64,000 bases of DNA, taken from contig NZ_JAGPXE010000002.1 of the NCBI RefSeq assembly GCF_018070075.1, forward strand, positions 186,001-250,000, read 5' to 3'. Position 1 is the first letter of the stretch. Each line of letters begins with the position of its first letter. The notes beneath the pieces are model-generated. The model worked only from the letters and a program-made list of their open reading frames with translations, was not told the origin of the DNA and did not search any database. This DNA is from Saccharopolyspora endophytica. GTDB taxonomy: Bacteria; Actinomycetota; Actinomycetes; Mycobacteriales; Pseudonocardiaceae. The translations under genes were made by a program, and so were the position numbers. Shown here piece by piece: positions 33,904-42,606 of the stretch.

Positions 33904-35093
33904 GCGCCGGTGGAAACCGCCCGAAGTTCGACCCGCACGACCCGCTGGGCATCGACGCCGAATTCACCCCGGAACAGCTGGCGATCCGCGACAGCGTGCG
34001 CGCGCTGTGCCGCGACCACGTGCAGCCGCACGTCGCCGAGTGGTACGAGAACGGCGAGTTCCCGCAGGCCCGCGAACTGGCCAGGGAGCTGGGCAAGCTC
34101 GGCGTGCTGGGCATGCACCTGGAGGGCTACGGCTGCGCCGGTCTGTCCGCTGTGGACTACGGAATCGCCTGCGAGGAGCTGGAAGCCTGCGATTCCGGGT
34201 TGCGCTCGCTGGTGTCGGTGCAGGGGTCGCTGGCGATGTACGCGATCTGGCGCTGGGGCTCGGAGGAGCACAAGCAGCGCTGGCTGCCGCTCATGGCCGC
34301 CGGTGAGGCGATCGGGTGCTTCGGCCTGACCGAGCCCGACCACGGCTCGGACCCGTCGTCGATGCGCACCGCCGCTCGCCGCGACGGCTCCGACTGGGTG
34401 CTCAACGGCCGCAAGATGTGGATCACCAACGGCAGCATCGCCTCGGTGGCGGTCGTGTGGGCGCAGACCGACGAGGGCGTGCGCGGCTTCGTGGTGCCCA
34501 CCGACACGCCGGGCTTCTCGGCTCCGGAGATCAAGCGCAAGCTCTCGCTGCGCGCGTCGGTGACCGCCGAGCTGGTGCTCGACGACGTCCGGCTGCCGGC
34601 CGATGCGGTGCTGCCCGAGGTCACCGGCCTGCGCGGACCGCTGTCCTGCCTCAACGAGGCCCGCTTCGGCATCGTGTGGGGTTCGGTGGGTGCCGGGCGC
34701 AGCTGCCTGGAAGCCGCGCTGGACTACGCCACGAGCAGGGAGCAGTTCGGACGCCCGATCGCCGGTTTCCAGCTCACCCAGTCCAAGCTGGCCGACATGG
34801 CCGTGCGGGTGCAGAACGGCAGGCTGCTCGCGCTGCACCTGGGCAAGCGCAAGGACGCCGGGCAGCTGAGCCCGCAGCAGGTCAGCTTCGGCAAGCTGGA
34901 CAACGTCCGGGGTGCCCTGGAGGTCGCCCGCACCGCGCGGACCATCCTGGGCGCCAACGGGATCTCGCTGGAGTACCCGGTGATCCGGCACATGACGAAC
35001 CTGGAGTCGGTGCTGACCTACGAGGGCACCAGCGAGATGCACGCGCTGACCATCGGCCAGGCGCTGACCGGGATCCCGGCCTTCCGGGGATGA
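33900..35093 (+). CDS. Acyl-CoA dehydrogenase, glutaryl-CoA dehydrogenase type
   Basis: FAD enzyme of 397 residues. The catalytic base Glu375 is in LTYEGTSEMHALTIGQ at the C-terminus, as in glutaryl-CoA dehydrogenase. GCDH-like stretches include RSLVSVQGSLAMYAIWRWGSEEHK and FGLTEPDHGSDPSSM. It would dehydrogenate and decarboxylate glutaryl-CoA to crotonyl-CoA with electrons passed to ETF. Whether it decarboxylates cannot be read from sequence. ATG overlaps the CoA-transferase stop by 4 nt, so both are made together. Confidence 0.9.
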   Translation: MSAGGNRPKFDPHDPLGIDAEFTPEQLAIRDSVRALCRDHVQPHVAEWYENGEFPQARELARELGKLGVLGMHLEGYGCAGLSAVDYGIACEELEACDSGLRSLVSVQGSLAMYAIWRWGSEEHKQRWLPLMAAGEAIGCFGLTEPDHGSDPSSMRTAARRDGSDWVLNGRKMWITNGSIASVAVVWAQTDEGVRGFVVPTDTPGFSAPEIKRKLSLRASVTAELVLDDVRLPADAVLPEVTGLRGPLSCLNEARFGIVWGSVGAGRSCLEAALDYATSREQFGRPIAGFQLTQSKLADMAVRVQNGRLLALHLGKRKDAGQLSPQQVSFGKLDNVRGALEVARTARTILGANGISLEYPVIRHMTNLESVLTYEGTSEMHALTIGQALTGIPAFRG

Positions 35094-35104
35094 CTGGTTC
35101 GTCA

Positions 35105-35121
35105 CCTTAGCCTTGCTAAGG
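35105..35121. promoter_or_regulatory. Inverted repeat after the acyl-CoA dehydrogenase gene
   Basis: Perfect arms CCTTAGC/GCTAAGG with a CTT loop, 12 nt after the stop and 48 nt before the MFS start. A small attenuating hairpin or an operator for the transporter gene. Confidence 0.45.
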
Positions 35122-35168
35122 ATCGTTCGGCGCCGGAGGCTGGCAGGACCTGGGACGAAGGGGCCTTG

Positions 35169-36329
35169 ATGTCAGCCGTGGCGGTCGAACAGCGCAGCGT
35201 CGGAATACCGCGAGTGCTCTCGTCGGTGGCCGCGGTGGTGACCGTCGGGGTGTTCCCGGTGTTCCTCGTCGGCGGGCTGGGCGTGCAGTTGCAGCAGGAC
35301 CTGCGCTTCGGCGCGGCGCTGCTGGGCGTGGGCGCGGCCGGGTTCTTCGGCGTGGCGTCGGTGTCCTCGCGCGGCATGGGCTGGGTGGTCGAGCGCATCG
35401 GCGCCCGGCTCGGCATGCGCATCGGCGTCCTCGGCAGCTCGCTGTGCCTGTTCGGGCTGTCCGCCGCGCCGAACGCGGTCTGGCTGATGGGACTGCTGTG
35501 GCTGGCCGGGTTGCCCAACTCGTTGGCGCAACCGGCCTCGAACCTGCTGATCGCACAAGGAGTTCCGGCGCACCACCGGGGAATGGGCTTCGGCGTGAAG
35601 CAGTCGTCGATCCCGGCCGCCACGCTCCTGGCGGGCGTGGCGGTGCCCGCCATCGCGCTCACCGTCGGCTGGCGCTGGGTGTTCCTGATCGCCGGCGTGA
35701 TCGGACTGGTCGCGGCCGTGGCGGTGCCGAAGCTGCCGCAGGCCGAGCGGTCCCAGGCCACCCGCCCGGGTTCGGCCGGCGCCGACGGGAAGTTCACGGC
35801 ACTGCTGCTGATCGCGATCGCAGGCGGCTTGGGTTCGGCAGCGGCCAACGCGCTCGGGGCCTTCGTCACCACCACCGCCGTCGAGGTGGGCTTCAGCCCG
35901 TGGGCCGCCGGGCTGGTGCTGTCGCTGGGCTCGGCCGTGGGGCTGACGATCCGGCTGGCCGCCGGTGTGACCGCCGACCGGAAGAACCCCAACCTGATCC
36001 GCGTCATCACGGTGATGCTGCTGATCGGTTCGCTGGGTTTCGGGCTGATGGCGGTGGATTCGCCGATGGTGTTCCTCATCGGCGTGGCCATCGGTTTCGG
36101 CGCGGGCTGGGCGTGGCCGGGTCTGCTGAACTTCGCCGTCGCCAAGATCGCCCCGGACCGGGTGGCCAGCGCGACCTCCTTCACCCAGACCGGCATCTAC
36201 TTCGGCGGCAGCCTCGGTCCGCTCCTGTTCGGACTCATCGCCGAGCACGCGGGCCTCACCGGCGCGTGGATCGCCGCAGGGGTGTGCGCCATCACCGCCG
36301 CGATCCTGCTGATGTTCGTCCGGCGCTGA
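35169..36329 (+). CDS. Major facilitator superfamily transporter
   Basis: Membrane transporter of 386 residues with about twelve hydrophobic segments. The loop after the second segment (RGMGWVVERIGARLGM) is a weak version of the MFS motif A. GFGVKQSSIPAATLLAGV and SATSFTQTGIYFGGSLGPLLFG are typical of CynX/NimT-like and dicarboxylate-type carriers. ATG 35169 has AAGGGG upstream. Its place after the CoA-transferase and dehydrogenase suggests uptake of the dicarboxylate they degrade. Confidence 0.85.
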   Translation: MSAVAVEQRSVGIPRVLSSVAAVVTVGVFPVFLVGGLGVQLQQDLRFGAALLGVGAAGFFGVASVSSRGMGWVVERIGARLGMRIGVLGSSLCLFGLSAAPNAVWLMGLLWLAGLPNSLAQPASNLLIAQGVPAHHRGMGFGVKQSSIPAATLLAGVAVPAIALTVGWRWVFLIAGVIGLVAAVAVPKLPQAERSQATRPGSAGADGKFTALLLIAIAGGLGSAAANALGAFVTTTAVEVGFSPWAAGLVLSLGSAVGLTIRLAAGVTADRKNPNLIRVITVMLLIGSLGFGLMAVDSPMVFLIGVAIGFGAGWAWPGLLNFAVAKIAPDRVASATSFTQTGIYFGGSLGPLLFGLIAEHAGLTGAWIAAGVCAITAAILLMFVRR

Positions 36330-36338
36330 CCGGGCCCG

Positions 36339-37088
36339 TCACTTCCGCGCGAGGCCACCGAACATCAGGCGGTACGGGGCAGTGGTCCGCGTGCCCGGGT
36401 CCGGACGCCAGTCGCTCAGGTAGGTGGCGCCGGGGGGAACGGGCGTGAAGTCGCCGAAGAAGGACTCGATGCGGTCGGTGTCGCGTGAGAAGAGCGGGTC
36501 CGAGGTTTCCGCGTAGTGCTCGGTGAGCGTGCGGGCGGAGGCCGGGTCGTGACTGCCGGTGACGTGCGAGACTAGCAGGTGGCTTCCGGGAGCGAGCCGG
36601 GACCGGTACTCGGCCATCAGCAGCCCGACCGGCTCGTCCAGGTTCAGCAGCGCCCTGACCTCGGCGGACTCCAGAACGGACTGGGGATCGCGCATGTCGG
36701 CGTGGGTGATGGCGGCGTTGATCTCGGCGGCGAGCAGCGGCTTGCTGTGCGCGACCGTCAGCGGCTCGTTGTCCACGTAGACGACCCGGAAGTGGCGGGT
36801 GCGCCGGCGCGCCACCTCGTGCACGTGGCCGATGGTGGGGATGCCCGAGCCCAGGTCGAGGAACTGCCGGACACCGTGCGCGAGCAGGTATTCCACCGCT
36901 CGGCGCAGGAACGCGCGGTTCTCCTGGTAGGTGCCGGTGATGCCGGGCAGGGCTGTGCCGATGCGCTCCACCATGGCGCGTTCGACTCCGAAGTTGTGAC
37001 AACCTCCGAGGAACGCGTCGTACATCCTGGCGGCGGCGGGACGTCCGATGTCCATTTCCCGGACAGCCGCCTTGCGCGTGTCGACCAT
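36339..37088 (-). CDS. DUF574 SAM-dependent methyltransferase with apparent internal deletion
   Basis: S-adenosylmethionine methyltransferase of 249 residues (DUF574/Methyltransf_19 family, abundant in actinomycetes, substrates unknown). The SAM-binding region is intact: QFLDLGSGIPTIGHVHEVA, then VVYVDNEPLTVAHSKPLLA and THADMRDPQSVLES. After LDEPVGLL the protein jumps directly to MAEYRSRLAPGS. Family members, as I recall them, have about 20 more residues here containing a VLHFVPD-type motif. The loss is in frame. GGGAGAG precedes ATG 37088. Confidence 0.85.
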   Translation of the reverse strand: MVDTRKAAVREMDIGRPAAARMYDAFLGGCHNFGVERAMVERIGTALPGITGTYQENRAFLRRAVEYLLAHGVRQFLDLGSGIPTIGHVHEVARRRTRHFRVVYVDNEPLTVAHSKPLLAAEINAAITHADMRDPQSVLESAEVRALLNLDEPVGLLMAEYRSRLAPGSHLLVSHVTGSHDPASARTLTEHYAETSDPLFSRDTDRIESFFGDFTPVPPGATYLSDWRPDPGTRTTAPYRLMFGGLARK

Positions 37089-37261
37089 GCTCTCCCTCTC
37101 CCTCTCCACCGAAATCGTACAGTAGTCGTCACGTAACCCAACGTGTTCAACATCGTTCGGCGACGCGCGCGGCGAGCCCTTGTGATGGCCGGTCGCGCAT
37201 ATGACGATGTGGCTGCGCCATTGCGCAGCGAATCCCGACAACGCGGTCCCAGGAGGCAGTC

Positions 37262-38344
37262 GTGTCCGACGTGCAGGCGGTGGTTTCGGCCGGCAAGGGC
37301 AAGCCGGTCGAGGTGGTGACGATCAGGGTCCCCGATCCGGGGCCCGGCGAGGCGGTCGTGCGCGTCCAGGCGTGCGGGGTCTGCCACACCGACCTGCACT
37401 ACCGCGAGGGCGGCATCAGCGACGAGTACCCGTTCCTGCTCGGCCACGAGGCCGCCGGTGTCGTGGAGCAGGTCGGCGAGGGCGTCACCGACGTCGAGCC
37501 CGGTGACTTCGTGGTGCTGAACTGGCGAGCGGTGTGCGGGGTCTGCCGGGCCTGCAAGCGCGGTCGTCCGCAGTACTGCTTCGACACCCACAACGCCTCC
37601 CAGCCGATGACCCTGACCGACGGCACGCCGCTGTCCCCGGCGCTGGGGATCGGCGCGTTCGCGGAGAAGACGCTGGTCCACGCCGGTCAGTGCACGAAGG
37701 TCGATCCCTCGGCGCGGGCCGCGGTGGCCGGGCTGCTGGGATGCGGCGTGATGGCGGGCATCGGCGCGGCGGTCAACACCGGCCAGGCCGGGCCGGGCGA
37801 CAGCGTGGCCGTCATCGGTTGCGGCGGTGTCGGCGACGGCGCCGTGGCCGGAGCGGCGATGGCCGGTGCCCGGCGCATCATCGCGGTGGACACCGACCCC
37901 AAGAAGCTGAGCTGGGCCGAGGGCTTCGGCGCCACGCACACGGTCAACGCCGCCGAGCAGGACAGCGTCGAAGCGATCCGGGAGCTCACCGGTGGTTTCG
38001 GCGCGGACGTGGTGATCGACGCGGTCGGCAGGGTCGAGACCTTCAAGCAGGCGTTCTACGCCCGCGACCTGGCCGGAACCGTGGTCCTGGTGGGCGTTCC
38101 CACGCCTGAGATGACGCTGGACCTGCCGCTGCTGGACGTCTTCGGCCGCGGCGGTGCGATCAAGTCGTCCTGGTACGGCGACTGCCTGCCGGAACGCGAC
38201 TTCCCGATGCTCATCGAGCTGTACCAGCAGGGCAGGTTGCCGCTGGAGAAGTTCGTGACCGAGGAGATCGCCCTCGGCGACGTCGAGGAGGCGTTCGGCA
38301 AGATGCACCGCGGAGAGGTCCTCCGCTCCGTGGTGACCTTCTGA
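37262..38344 (+). CDS. S-(hydroxymethyl)mycothiol dehydrogenase (zinc alcohol dehydrogenase family)
   Basis: Zinc-dependent medium-chain dehydrogenase of 360 residues that oxidises the formaldehyde-mycothiol adduct to the formyl thioester with NAD+. Catalytic zinc ligands Cys41 (GVCHTDLHY) and His62 (LLGHEAAG); structural zinc ligands Cys92, Cys95, Cys98 and Cys106. NAD motif [18 protein letters not shown] 37262 follows CCAGGAGG. The following MBL hydrolase gene is its usual partner. The family also contains mycothione or nitrosomycothiol reductase activity, so the exact in vivo role is inference. Confidence 0.9.
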   Translation: MSDVQAVVSAGKGKPVEVVTIRVPDPGPGEAVVRVQACGVCHTDLHYREGGISDEYPFLLGHEAAGVVEQVGEGVTDVEPGDFVVLNWRAVCGVCRACKRGRPQYCFDTHNASQPMTLTDGTPLSPALGIGAFAEKTLVHAGQCTKVDPSARAAVAGLLGCGVMAGIGAAVNTGQAGPGDSVAVIGCGGVGDGAVAGAAMAGARRIIAVDTDPKKLSWAEGFGATHTVNAAEQDSVEAIRELTGGFGADVVIDAVGRVETFKQAFYARDLAGTVVLVGVPTPEMTLDLPLLDVFGRGGAIKSSWYGDCLPERDFPMLIELYQQGRLPLEKFVTEEIALGDVEEAFGKMHRGEVLRSVVTF

Positions 38345-38441
38345 GAACCCGTTGCTGGACTCGTCCTGCGTGGCGGTCCGCCGCTCGCGCACGTCCAGGA
38401 ACACCTCCTCAAACCCCGAACCCCGAATCCTGGTGGTGAAG

Positions 38442-39071
38442 ATGACTTTGCGAATGGACCACGCGGTCACGTCGGGAACCTTCTCGCTGGACGGCCAGAC
38501 GTTCGAAGTGGACAACAACGCCTGGGTCATCGGCGATGACGCCGAGTGCGTGGTGCTGGACGCGCCGCACGACGTGCCCGCGATCCAGAAGCTGATCGGT
38601 GACCGGAAGGTGCGCGCCGTGCTGTGCACGCACGCTCACGACGACCACGTGCGCCGGGCGCCGGAACTGGCCGACGCGGTCGGCGCCCCGATCCACCTGC
38701 ACCCGGACGACCTGGTGCTGTGGAACATGACCCACCCCGACCGCGAGCCCGACCGGCAGCTGGCCGACGGCGAGGTGATCGAGGTCGGCGGCGGTGAGCT
38801 GCACGTGCTGCACACGCCGGGCCATGCGCCGGGCGCGGTGTGCTTCTACGCGCCGAACGAGGGCGTGGTGTTCACCGGCGACACGCTGTTCGCCGGTGGT
38901 CCGGGTGCGACCGGGCGTTCCTACTCGGACTTCGGCGTGATCACCGGTTCGATCCGGGATCGCTTGCTGCCGCTGCCGCCGGAGACCAAGGTCCACCCTG
39001 GACACGGAGAGTCGACGACGATCGGCGACGTCCGTCCGCAATTCGACGAATGGGTGGCTCGCGGCCACTGA
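38442..39071 (+). CDS. Metallo-beta-lactamase fold hydrolase, partner of mycothiol dehydrogenase
   Basis: Glyoxalase-II-like hydrolase of 209 residues. The zinc-binding signature is THAHDDH (His64, His66, Asp68, His69), with further ligands in HTPGHAPGAVCFY, FTGDTLF and HPGHGES. It probably hydrolyses the S-formyl-mycothiol made by the upstream dehydrogenase, completing formaldehyde removal. The start is ATG 38442; ATG 38454 in the same frame would give the shorter N-terminus seen in some relatives. Confidence 0.88.
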   Translation: MTLRMDHAVTSGTFSLDGQTFEVDNNAWVIGDDAECVVLDAPHDVPAIQKLIGDRKVRAVLCTHAHDDHVRRAPELADAVGAPIHLHPDDLVLWNMTHPDREPDRQLADGEVIEVGGGELHVLHTPGHAPGAVCFYAPNEGVVFTGDTLFAGGPGATGRSYSDFGVITGSIRDRLLPLPPETKVHPGHGESTTIGDVRPQFDEWVARGH

Positions 39072-39129
39072 TCAGTCGTCGGTTCGACACGGAGCGTTCT
39101 ACACTCCCACTTTCGACGGATGAGGTGGG

Positions 39130-39230
39130 GCCGAACGGCGGGCAAGATCTTGGGCCCGTCGTTCGGCGTGCCGGTGCGACGGGAGCGGCGTGCCGCGGAT
39201 GCCGGAACCCCCGACTCCGGTGTTCGCGGC
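39130..39230 (+). other. Structured leader/terminator between the MBL hydrolase and histidine kinase genes
   Basis: Two hairpins. The first (39130-39167) has arms GCCGAACG-G-CGGGC and GCCCG-T-CGTTCGGC, one mismatch, 10-nt loop. The second (39192-39230) has GCCGCG/CGCGGC and CCGGA/TCCGG helices. TACACT at 39100-39105 is a possible -10 for the kinase, in which case the hairpins are in its leader; otherwise they end the upstream operon. Confidence 0.5.
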
Positions 39231-39290
39231 GCGTGTTGCCGACGGGGCCGCACGCGGCTCCGTGAGCCCCGTTGCAGACAGGCAGGTGCG

Positions 39291-40529
39291 ATGGATCAGG
39301 TCGTCGGCAGGCTGGTGCTGTCCCGTTCGAGGTCGGGGTTCTGGCAGTGGGCGCTCACCCATCGCGTGACGCTCGGCGACGTCGCGTTCGTGCTCGCCGC
39401 GTCGGTGCTGTACGTCTTCGACGCCGCGCTGGCCGACCACCCGCCGTGGATGCCGTGGTGGGTGCCGATGGCCATCGGCGGCCCGGCCGGTCTGCTGCTG
39501 CCGCTGCGCCGACGGGCTCCGTGGACGGTGCTGTTCGTGCTGGTCGCGACTGCGTCCGGGCTGAGCGCCTTCCAGCTGAGCATCGGTGCGCTGAACCTGG
39601 TCATCCAGGTCGCGCTGTACTCGGTCTGCGTGCGCAGCACGCCGTCGATGATGGTGGCCGCCGCGGGGCTGGCGATGTTCTACCCGGTCGCCGACGCGAT
39701 CGCCTACGAGATGGGTCCGCTGATGGGCGCGCTGCGGGTCATCGGGGCCGTGGTGAACCTGGTGATCGTCGTGGGCCTGGCCTACGCGGTGCAGATCGGC
39801 CGCAGGCGCGCTGATCAGCTCGAACGCACGTTGGCGCTGCTGGACGAGGCGCGCGATCAGCTGGCCGCCGACGCCGCCTCGATCGAACGCGCCCGGATAG
39901 CGCGGGAGTTCCACGACATCGTCTCGCACAACCTCTCGGTGGTGGCGCTGCGCGCGGGCGTGGCGCGGGCGGTGATCGATCGCGATCCCGACCACGCCCG
40001 GCAGACGCTCCAGGAGCTGGAGAGCAGCTCGCGGGGAGCGCTGGGGGAGATGCGGGACATGCTCACCGCGCTGCGCGAGCGCGACGTGACCGGCAAGGAG
40101 ACCGTCGACTGGCAGCCCACGCCCACCCTGGACGGCCTGGACGCGCTGGTGGACTCGGTCCGCGGCGGGCAGGTGACCTGGAAGCTGGACCGGCGCGGCC
40201 CGGTGCGCGAGCTCGGGCAGGCCGTGGAGATGACCGCCTACCGCATCGCCCAGGAGGCGATGACCAACGTGCTCAAGCACGCCGGAGCCGGTCGCGCGCG
40301 GGTGCTGCTGGAGTACGCGCCCACCACGGTGCGCATCGAGGTCACCAACGAGCTCAGCGCGCTGGACGACCAGAAGCAGCGGCCTGCGCACCAACAGTCG
40401 GGTCACGGATTGATCGGCCTGCGGGAACGCGTTGCGCTGCTGGGTGGAACTTTGACAGCACATCCAGTCATGAACGGTTTTCGCCTTGAGGCCGTGTTAC
40501 CGTGCCCGGAAAATTCGGACCTGGCCTGA
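39291..40529 (+). CDS. Sensor histidine kinase, NarL-type (HisKA_3)
   Basis: Membrane kinase of 412 residues. Four to six hydrophobic segments fill residues 28-168, with almost no external loop, so it likely senses something in or at the membrane. Phospho-acceptor His208 is in REFHDIVSHNLS; the ATPase domain has EAMTNVLKHAGAG (N box) and GHGLIGLRERVALLGG (G box). ATG 39291 is my choice; an in-frame ATG at 39120 would add 57 residues across two stable hairpins. The response regulator follows after 36 nt. Confidence 0.9.
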   Translation: MDQVVGRLVLSRSRSGFWQWALTHRVTLGDVAFVLAASVLYVFDAALADHPPWMPWWVPMAIGGPAGLLLPLRRRAPWTVLFVLVATASGLSAFQLSIGALNLVIQVALYSVCVRSTPSMMVAAAGLAMFYPVADAIAYEMGPLMGALRVIGAVVNLVIVVGLAYAVQIGRRRADQLERTLALLDEARDQLAADAASIERARIAREFHDIVSHNLSVVALRAGVARAVIDRDPDHARQTLQELESSSRGALGEMRDMLTALRERDVTGKETVDWQPTPTLDGLDALVDSVRGGQVTWKLDRRGPVRELGQAVEMTAYRIAQEAMTNVLKHAGAGRARVLLEYAPTTVRIEVTNELSALDDQKQRPAHQQSGHGLIGLRERVALLGGTLTAHPVMNGFRLEAVLPCPENSDLA

Positions 40530-40565
40530 GCCGAAATGTCAGGCCGCCAGGACCTAGGAGGCTCG

Positions 40566-41264
40566 GTGGGAACTGCGGAGACGACCGTCCTGGTTGCCGA
40601 TGACCAAGCGATGATCCGCGCGGGACTGGTCGCGCTGCTGTCCAACGAGCCGGGACTGCGCGTCCTGGCGGAGGCTTCCGACGGTGACTCGGCGGTGGCC
40701 GCGGTGCGGCGGCGACGCCCGGACGTGGTGCTGCTGGACGTGCGGATGCCCGGCAAGGACGGCATCGCCGCGGCCCAGGAGATCCTCGCGGAGACCGATG
40801 GCACCACATCGGTGATCATGCTGACGGTGCACGACCTCGACGAGTACGTCTACGGCGCGCTGCGCGCCGGAGCCAGCGGCTTCCTGCTCAAGGACGCCAG
40901 TCCCGAGGAGCTGGTCAAGGCCGTGCACACGGTCGCGGCCGGCGAGGCGCTGCTGGCGCCCCGGGTGACCAAGCGGCTGCTCCAGCGCTTCGCGGCGCTG
41001 GGCGTGCGCGACGCCCGCAGCGAGCTGTCCGTGCTCACCGAGCGCGAGGTGGACGTGCTGCTGGAGGTCGCGCGCGGCGGCTCCAACGCCGAGATCGCCC
41101 GCAACCTGGGTCTGGCCGAGCTGACCGTGAAATCGCACCTCTACCACGTGATGCAGAAGCTGCAGATCTCCTCCCGGACGCAGCTGGTGATCCTCGCCTA
41201 CGAGACCGGCCTGGTCTGCCCGGGGCAGGACAACGCCCGCCCACCGCGCCAGGTCTCGGCCTGA
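40566..41264 (+). CDS. NarL/LuxR-type response regulator
   Basis: Cognate regulator of the upstream kinase, 232 residues. Receiver: acidic Asp12/Asp13, phospho-acceptor Asp58 in VLLDVRMPGKDG, Lys109 in FLLKDASPEE. Output: LuxR helix-turn-helix from about 160 (LTEREVDVLLEVARGGSNAEIARNL, AELTVKSHLYHVMQKL). GTG 40566 has AGGAGG 4 nt upstream. The targets are not known; no obvious effector operon lies beside it. Confidence 0.92.
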   Translation: MGTAETTVLVADDQAMIRAGLVALLSNEPGLRVLAEASDGDSAVAAVRRRRPDVVLLDVRMPGKDGIAAAQEILAETDGTTSVIMLTVHDLDEYVYGALRAGASGFLLKDASPEELVKAVHTVAAGEALLAPRVTKRLLQRFAALGVRDARSELSVLTEREVDVLLEVARGGSNAEIARNLGLAELTVKSHLYHVMQKLQISSRTQLVILAYETGLVCPGQDNARPPRQVSA

Positions 41265-41294
41265 CGCCCTGCCGAACCCGTGCGGCGCGACGTG

Positions 41295-41300
41295 TCTAAT
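41295..41300 (+). promoter_or_regulatory. -10 element of the Gfo/Idh gene (leaderless)
   Basis: TCTAAT followed by exactly 6 nt and the ATG at 41307, so transcription is predicted to begin at the A of the start codon. Confidence 0.5.
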
Positions 41301-41306
41301 GGGGCC

Positions 41307-42368
41307 ATGCACGGCTCGGAACAGCACGAACTCAAGGTCGGACTCGTCGGCTACGGCTCGGGTGGAGCGATCTTCCACGCGCCGTTGATCGCCGCCAACC
41401 CGCGGCTGCGGCTCGACGCGGTCGTCACCTCGAACGCGGAGCGGCAGGCGCAGGTGCGCGCCGACCACCCGGGTGCCGAGCCGGTGGCCGGGATGGACGC
41501 GCTGTTCGCCCGCGAGCCCGACCTGGTGGTCATCACCACGCCCAACCGCACGCACGTCGAGCTCGCCAAGGCCGCGCTGGACGCGGGTTTTCCGGTGGTG
41601 GTGGACAAGCCCTTCACACCGACCGCGCAGGAGGGGCGCGAGCTCATCGAGCACGCCCGCGACCGGGGGCTGCTGCTGACGGTGTTCCAGAACCGCCGCT
41701 GGGACAGCGACATCCGCACCGTGCGCAAGGTGCTGGCCGGCGGTGAGCTGGGGCGGGTGCACCGCTTCGAGTCCCGCTTCGACCGCTGGGCGCCGCAGCC
41801 CAAGCCCACCTGGCGCGATTCCGGTGGCGCCGAGGACGTCGCGGGCTTGCTCTACGACCTGGGCAGTCACCTCATCGACCAGTCGTTGCAGCTGTTCGGG
41901 CCGGTCGCCTCGGTCTACGCCGAGATCGACCGCCGCAGGCCGGGCGTGCGCGCCGACGACGACTCGTTCGTCTCGCTGACCCACGCCAACGGCGTCCGCT
42001 CGCACCTGTGGATGAGCAAGCTCGCGGCGGTGTCCGGCCCGCGCCTGCGCGTGCTCGGCGACCAGGGCACGTTCACCAAGCACGGCACCGACCCGCAGGA
42101 AGCCGACCTCCGCGCCGGCAAGCGGCCCGTGGACGACACCTGGGGCCGCGAGCCCGAGGACATCTGGGGCGAGCTCGGCGACGGCGAGACCGCGCGGAAG
42201 GTTCCGAGCGAGCCCGGCGCCTACCAGGCGTTCTACGACGAGGTCGTCGAAGCCCTGACGGTCCACGGCCCGGCGCCGGTGGATCCGGCGGACGCGGTCA
42301 CGGCCCTGGACATCATCGCCGCGGCCCAGCGCTCCTCGGAGAACCAGACGGTCGAACGCCTCCTCTGA
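41307..42368 (+). CDS. Gfo/Idh/MocA family oxidoreductase
   Basis: NAD(P)-dependent oxidoreductase of 353 residues. N-terminal Rossmann motif VGLVGYGSGGAIFHAPL, then TPNRTHVELAKAALDAG and the signature VVVDKPFTPTAQEG with the catalytic-type lysine. The C-terminal half has the family's YDLGSHLIDQSLQLFG. It resembles the YdgJ/scyllo-inositol-type branch, but the substrate, usually a sugar or inositol, cannot be told. A dispersed hairpin repeat lies 27 nt after the stop. Confidence 0.88.
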   Translation: MHGSEQHELKVGLVGYGSGGAIFHAPLIAANPRLRLDAVVTSNAERQAQVRADHPGAEPVAGMDALFAREPDLVVITTPNRTHVELAKAALDAGFPVVVDKPFTPTAQEGRELIEHARDRGLLLTVFQNRRWDSDIRTVRKVLAGGELGRVHRFESRFDRWAPQPKPTWRDSGGAEDVAGLLYDLGSHLIDQSLQLFGPVASVYAEIDRRRPGVRADDDSFVSLTHANGVRSHLWMSKLAAVSGPRLRVLGDQGTFTKHGTDPQEADLRAGKRPVDDTWGREPEDIWGELGDGETARKVPSEPGAYQAFYDEVVEALTVHGPAPVDPADAVTALDIIAAAQRSSENQTVERLL

Positions 42369-42394
42369 GGCGCACCCCCGACAGCCGTGCCGCC

Positions 42395-42465
42395 GGGTGG
42401 TTTTGGTCCGAACCGACCGGTGATCAAGCCCGCTCTGCCCGGTCGGTTCGGGCCAGAACCGCCCC
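42395..42465 (+). repeat. Dispersed hairpin repeat, copy 2
   Basis: Arms GGTGGTTTTGGTCCGAACCG-ACCGG and CCGGT-CGGTTCGGGCCAGAACCGCC pair along 25 positions. The three differences from perfect symmetry are all T opposite G, which in RNA are G-U pairs. The loop is about 17 nt. Same element as 3116-3184 and, like it, just downstream of a gene in the gene's own direction. Confidence 0.78.
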
Positions 42466-42606
42466 GTGCCCCCGCGCGCCCGACGTCCACCCGCGCTCCT
42501 GCGCGTCCGCTCCGCGGGCCTGACGGCCTCGGGCCCGTTTCTCCGAGTTGCGCCTGCGCTGTGGGCCAGCAGGCTGTGTGGGTGGTTCGACGTTCGGGGG
42601 TCGGGG

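Noticed and set aside
35105..35121. Iron box (IdeR/DtxR site) at CCTTAGC-CTT-GCTAAGG
   Set aside because: An iron box has TTAG and CTAA separated by 11 bases; here the gap is 5, and the flanking genes have no link to iron.
39120..39290. N-terminal extension of the histidine kinase from ATG 39120
   Set aside because: The extra 57 codons lie across two stable hairpins and encode an Arg/Cys-rich, unfamily-like stretch; ATG 39291 gives a normal N-terminus. Kept only as an alternative.
41299..41306. ATG at 41299 as start of the Gfo/Idh gene
   Set aside because: It is out of frame with the oxidoreductase and overlaps the -10 element; ATG 41307 is in frame and fits a leaderless start.
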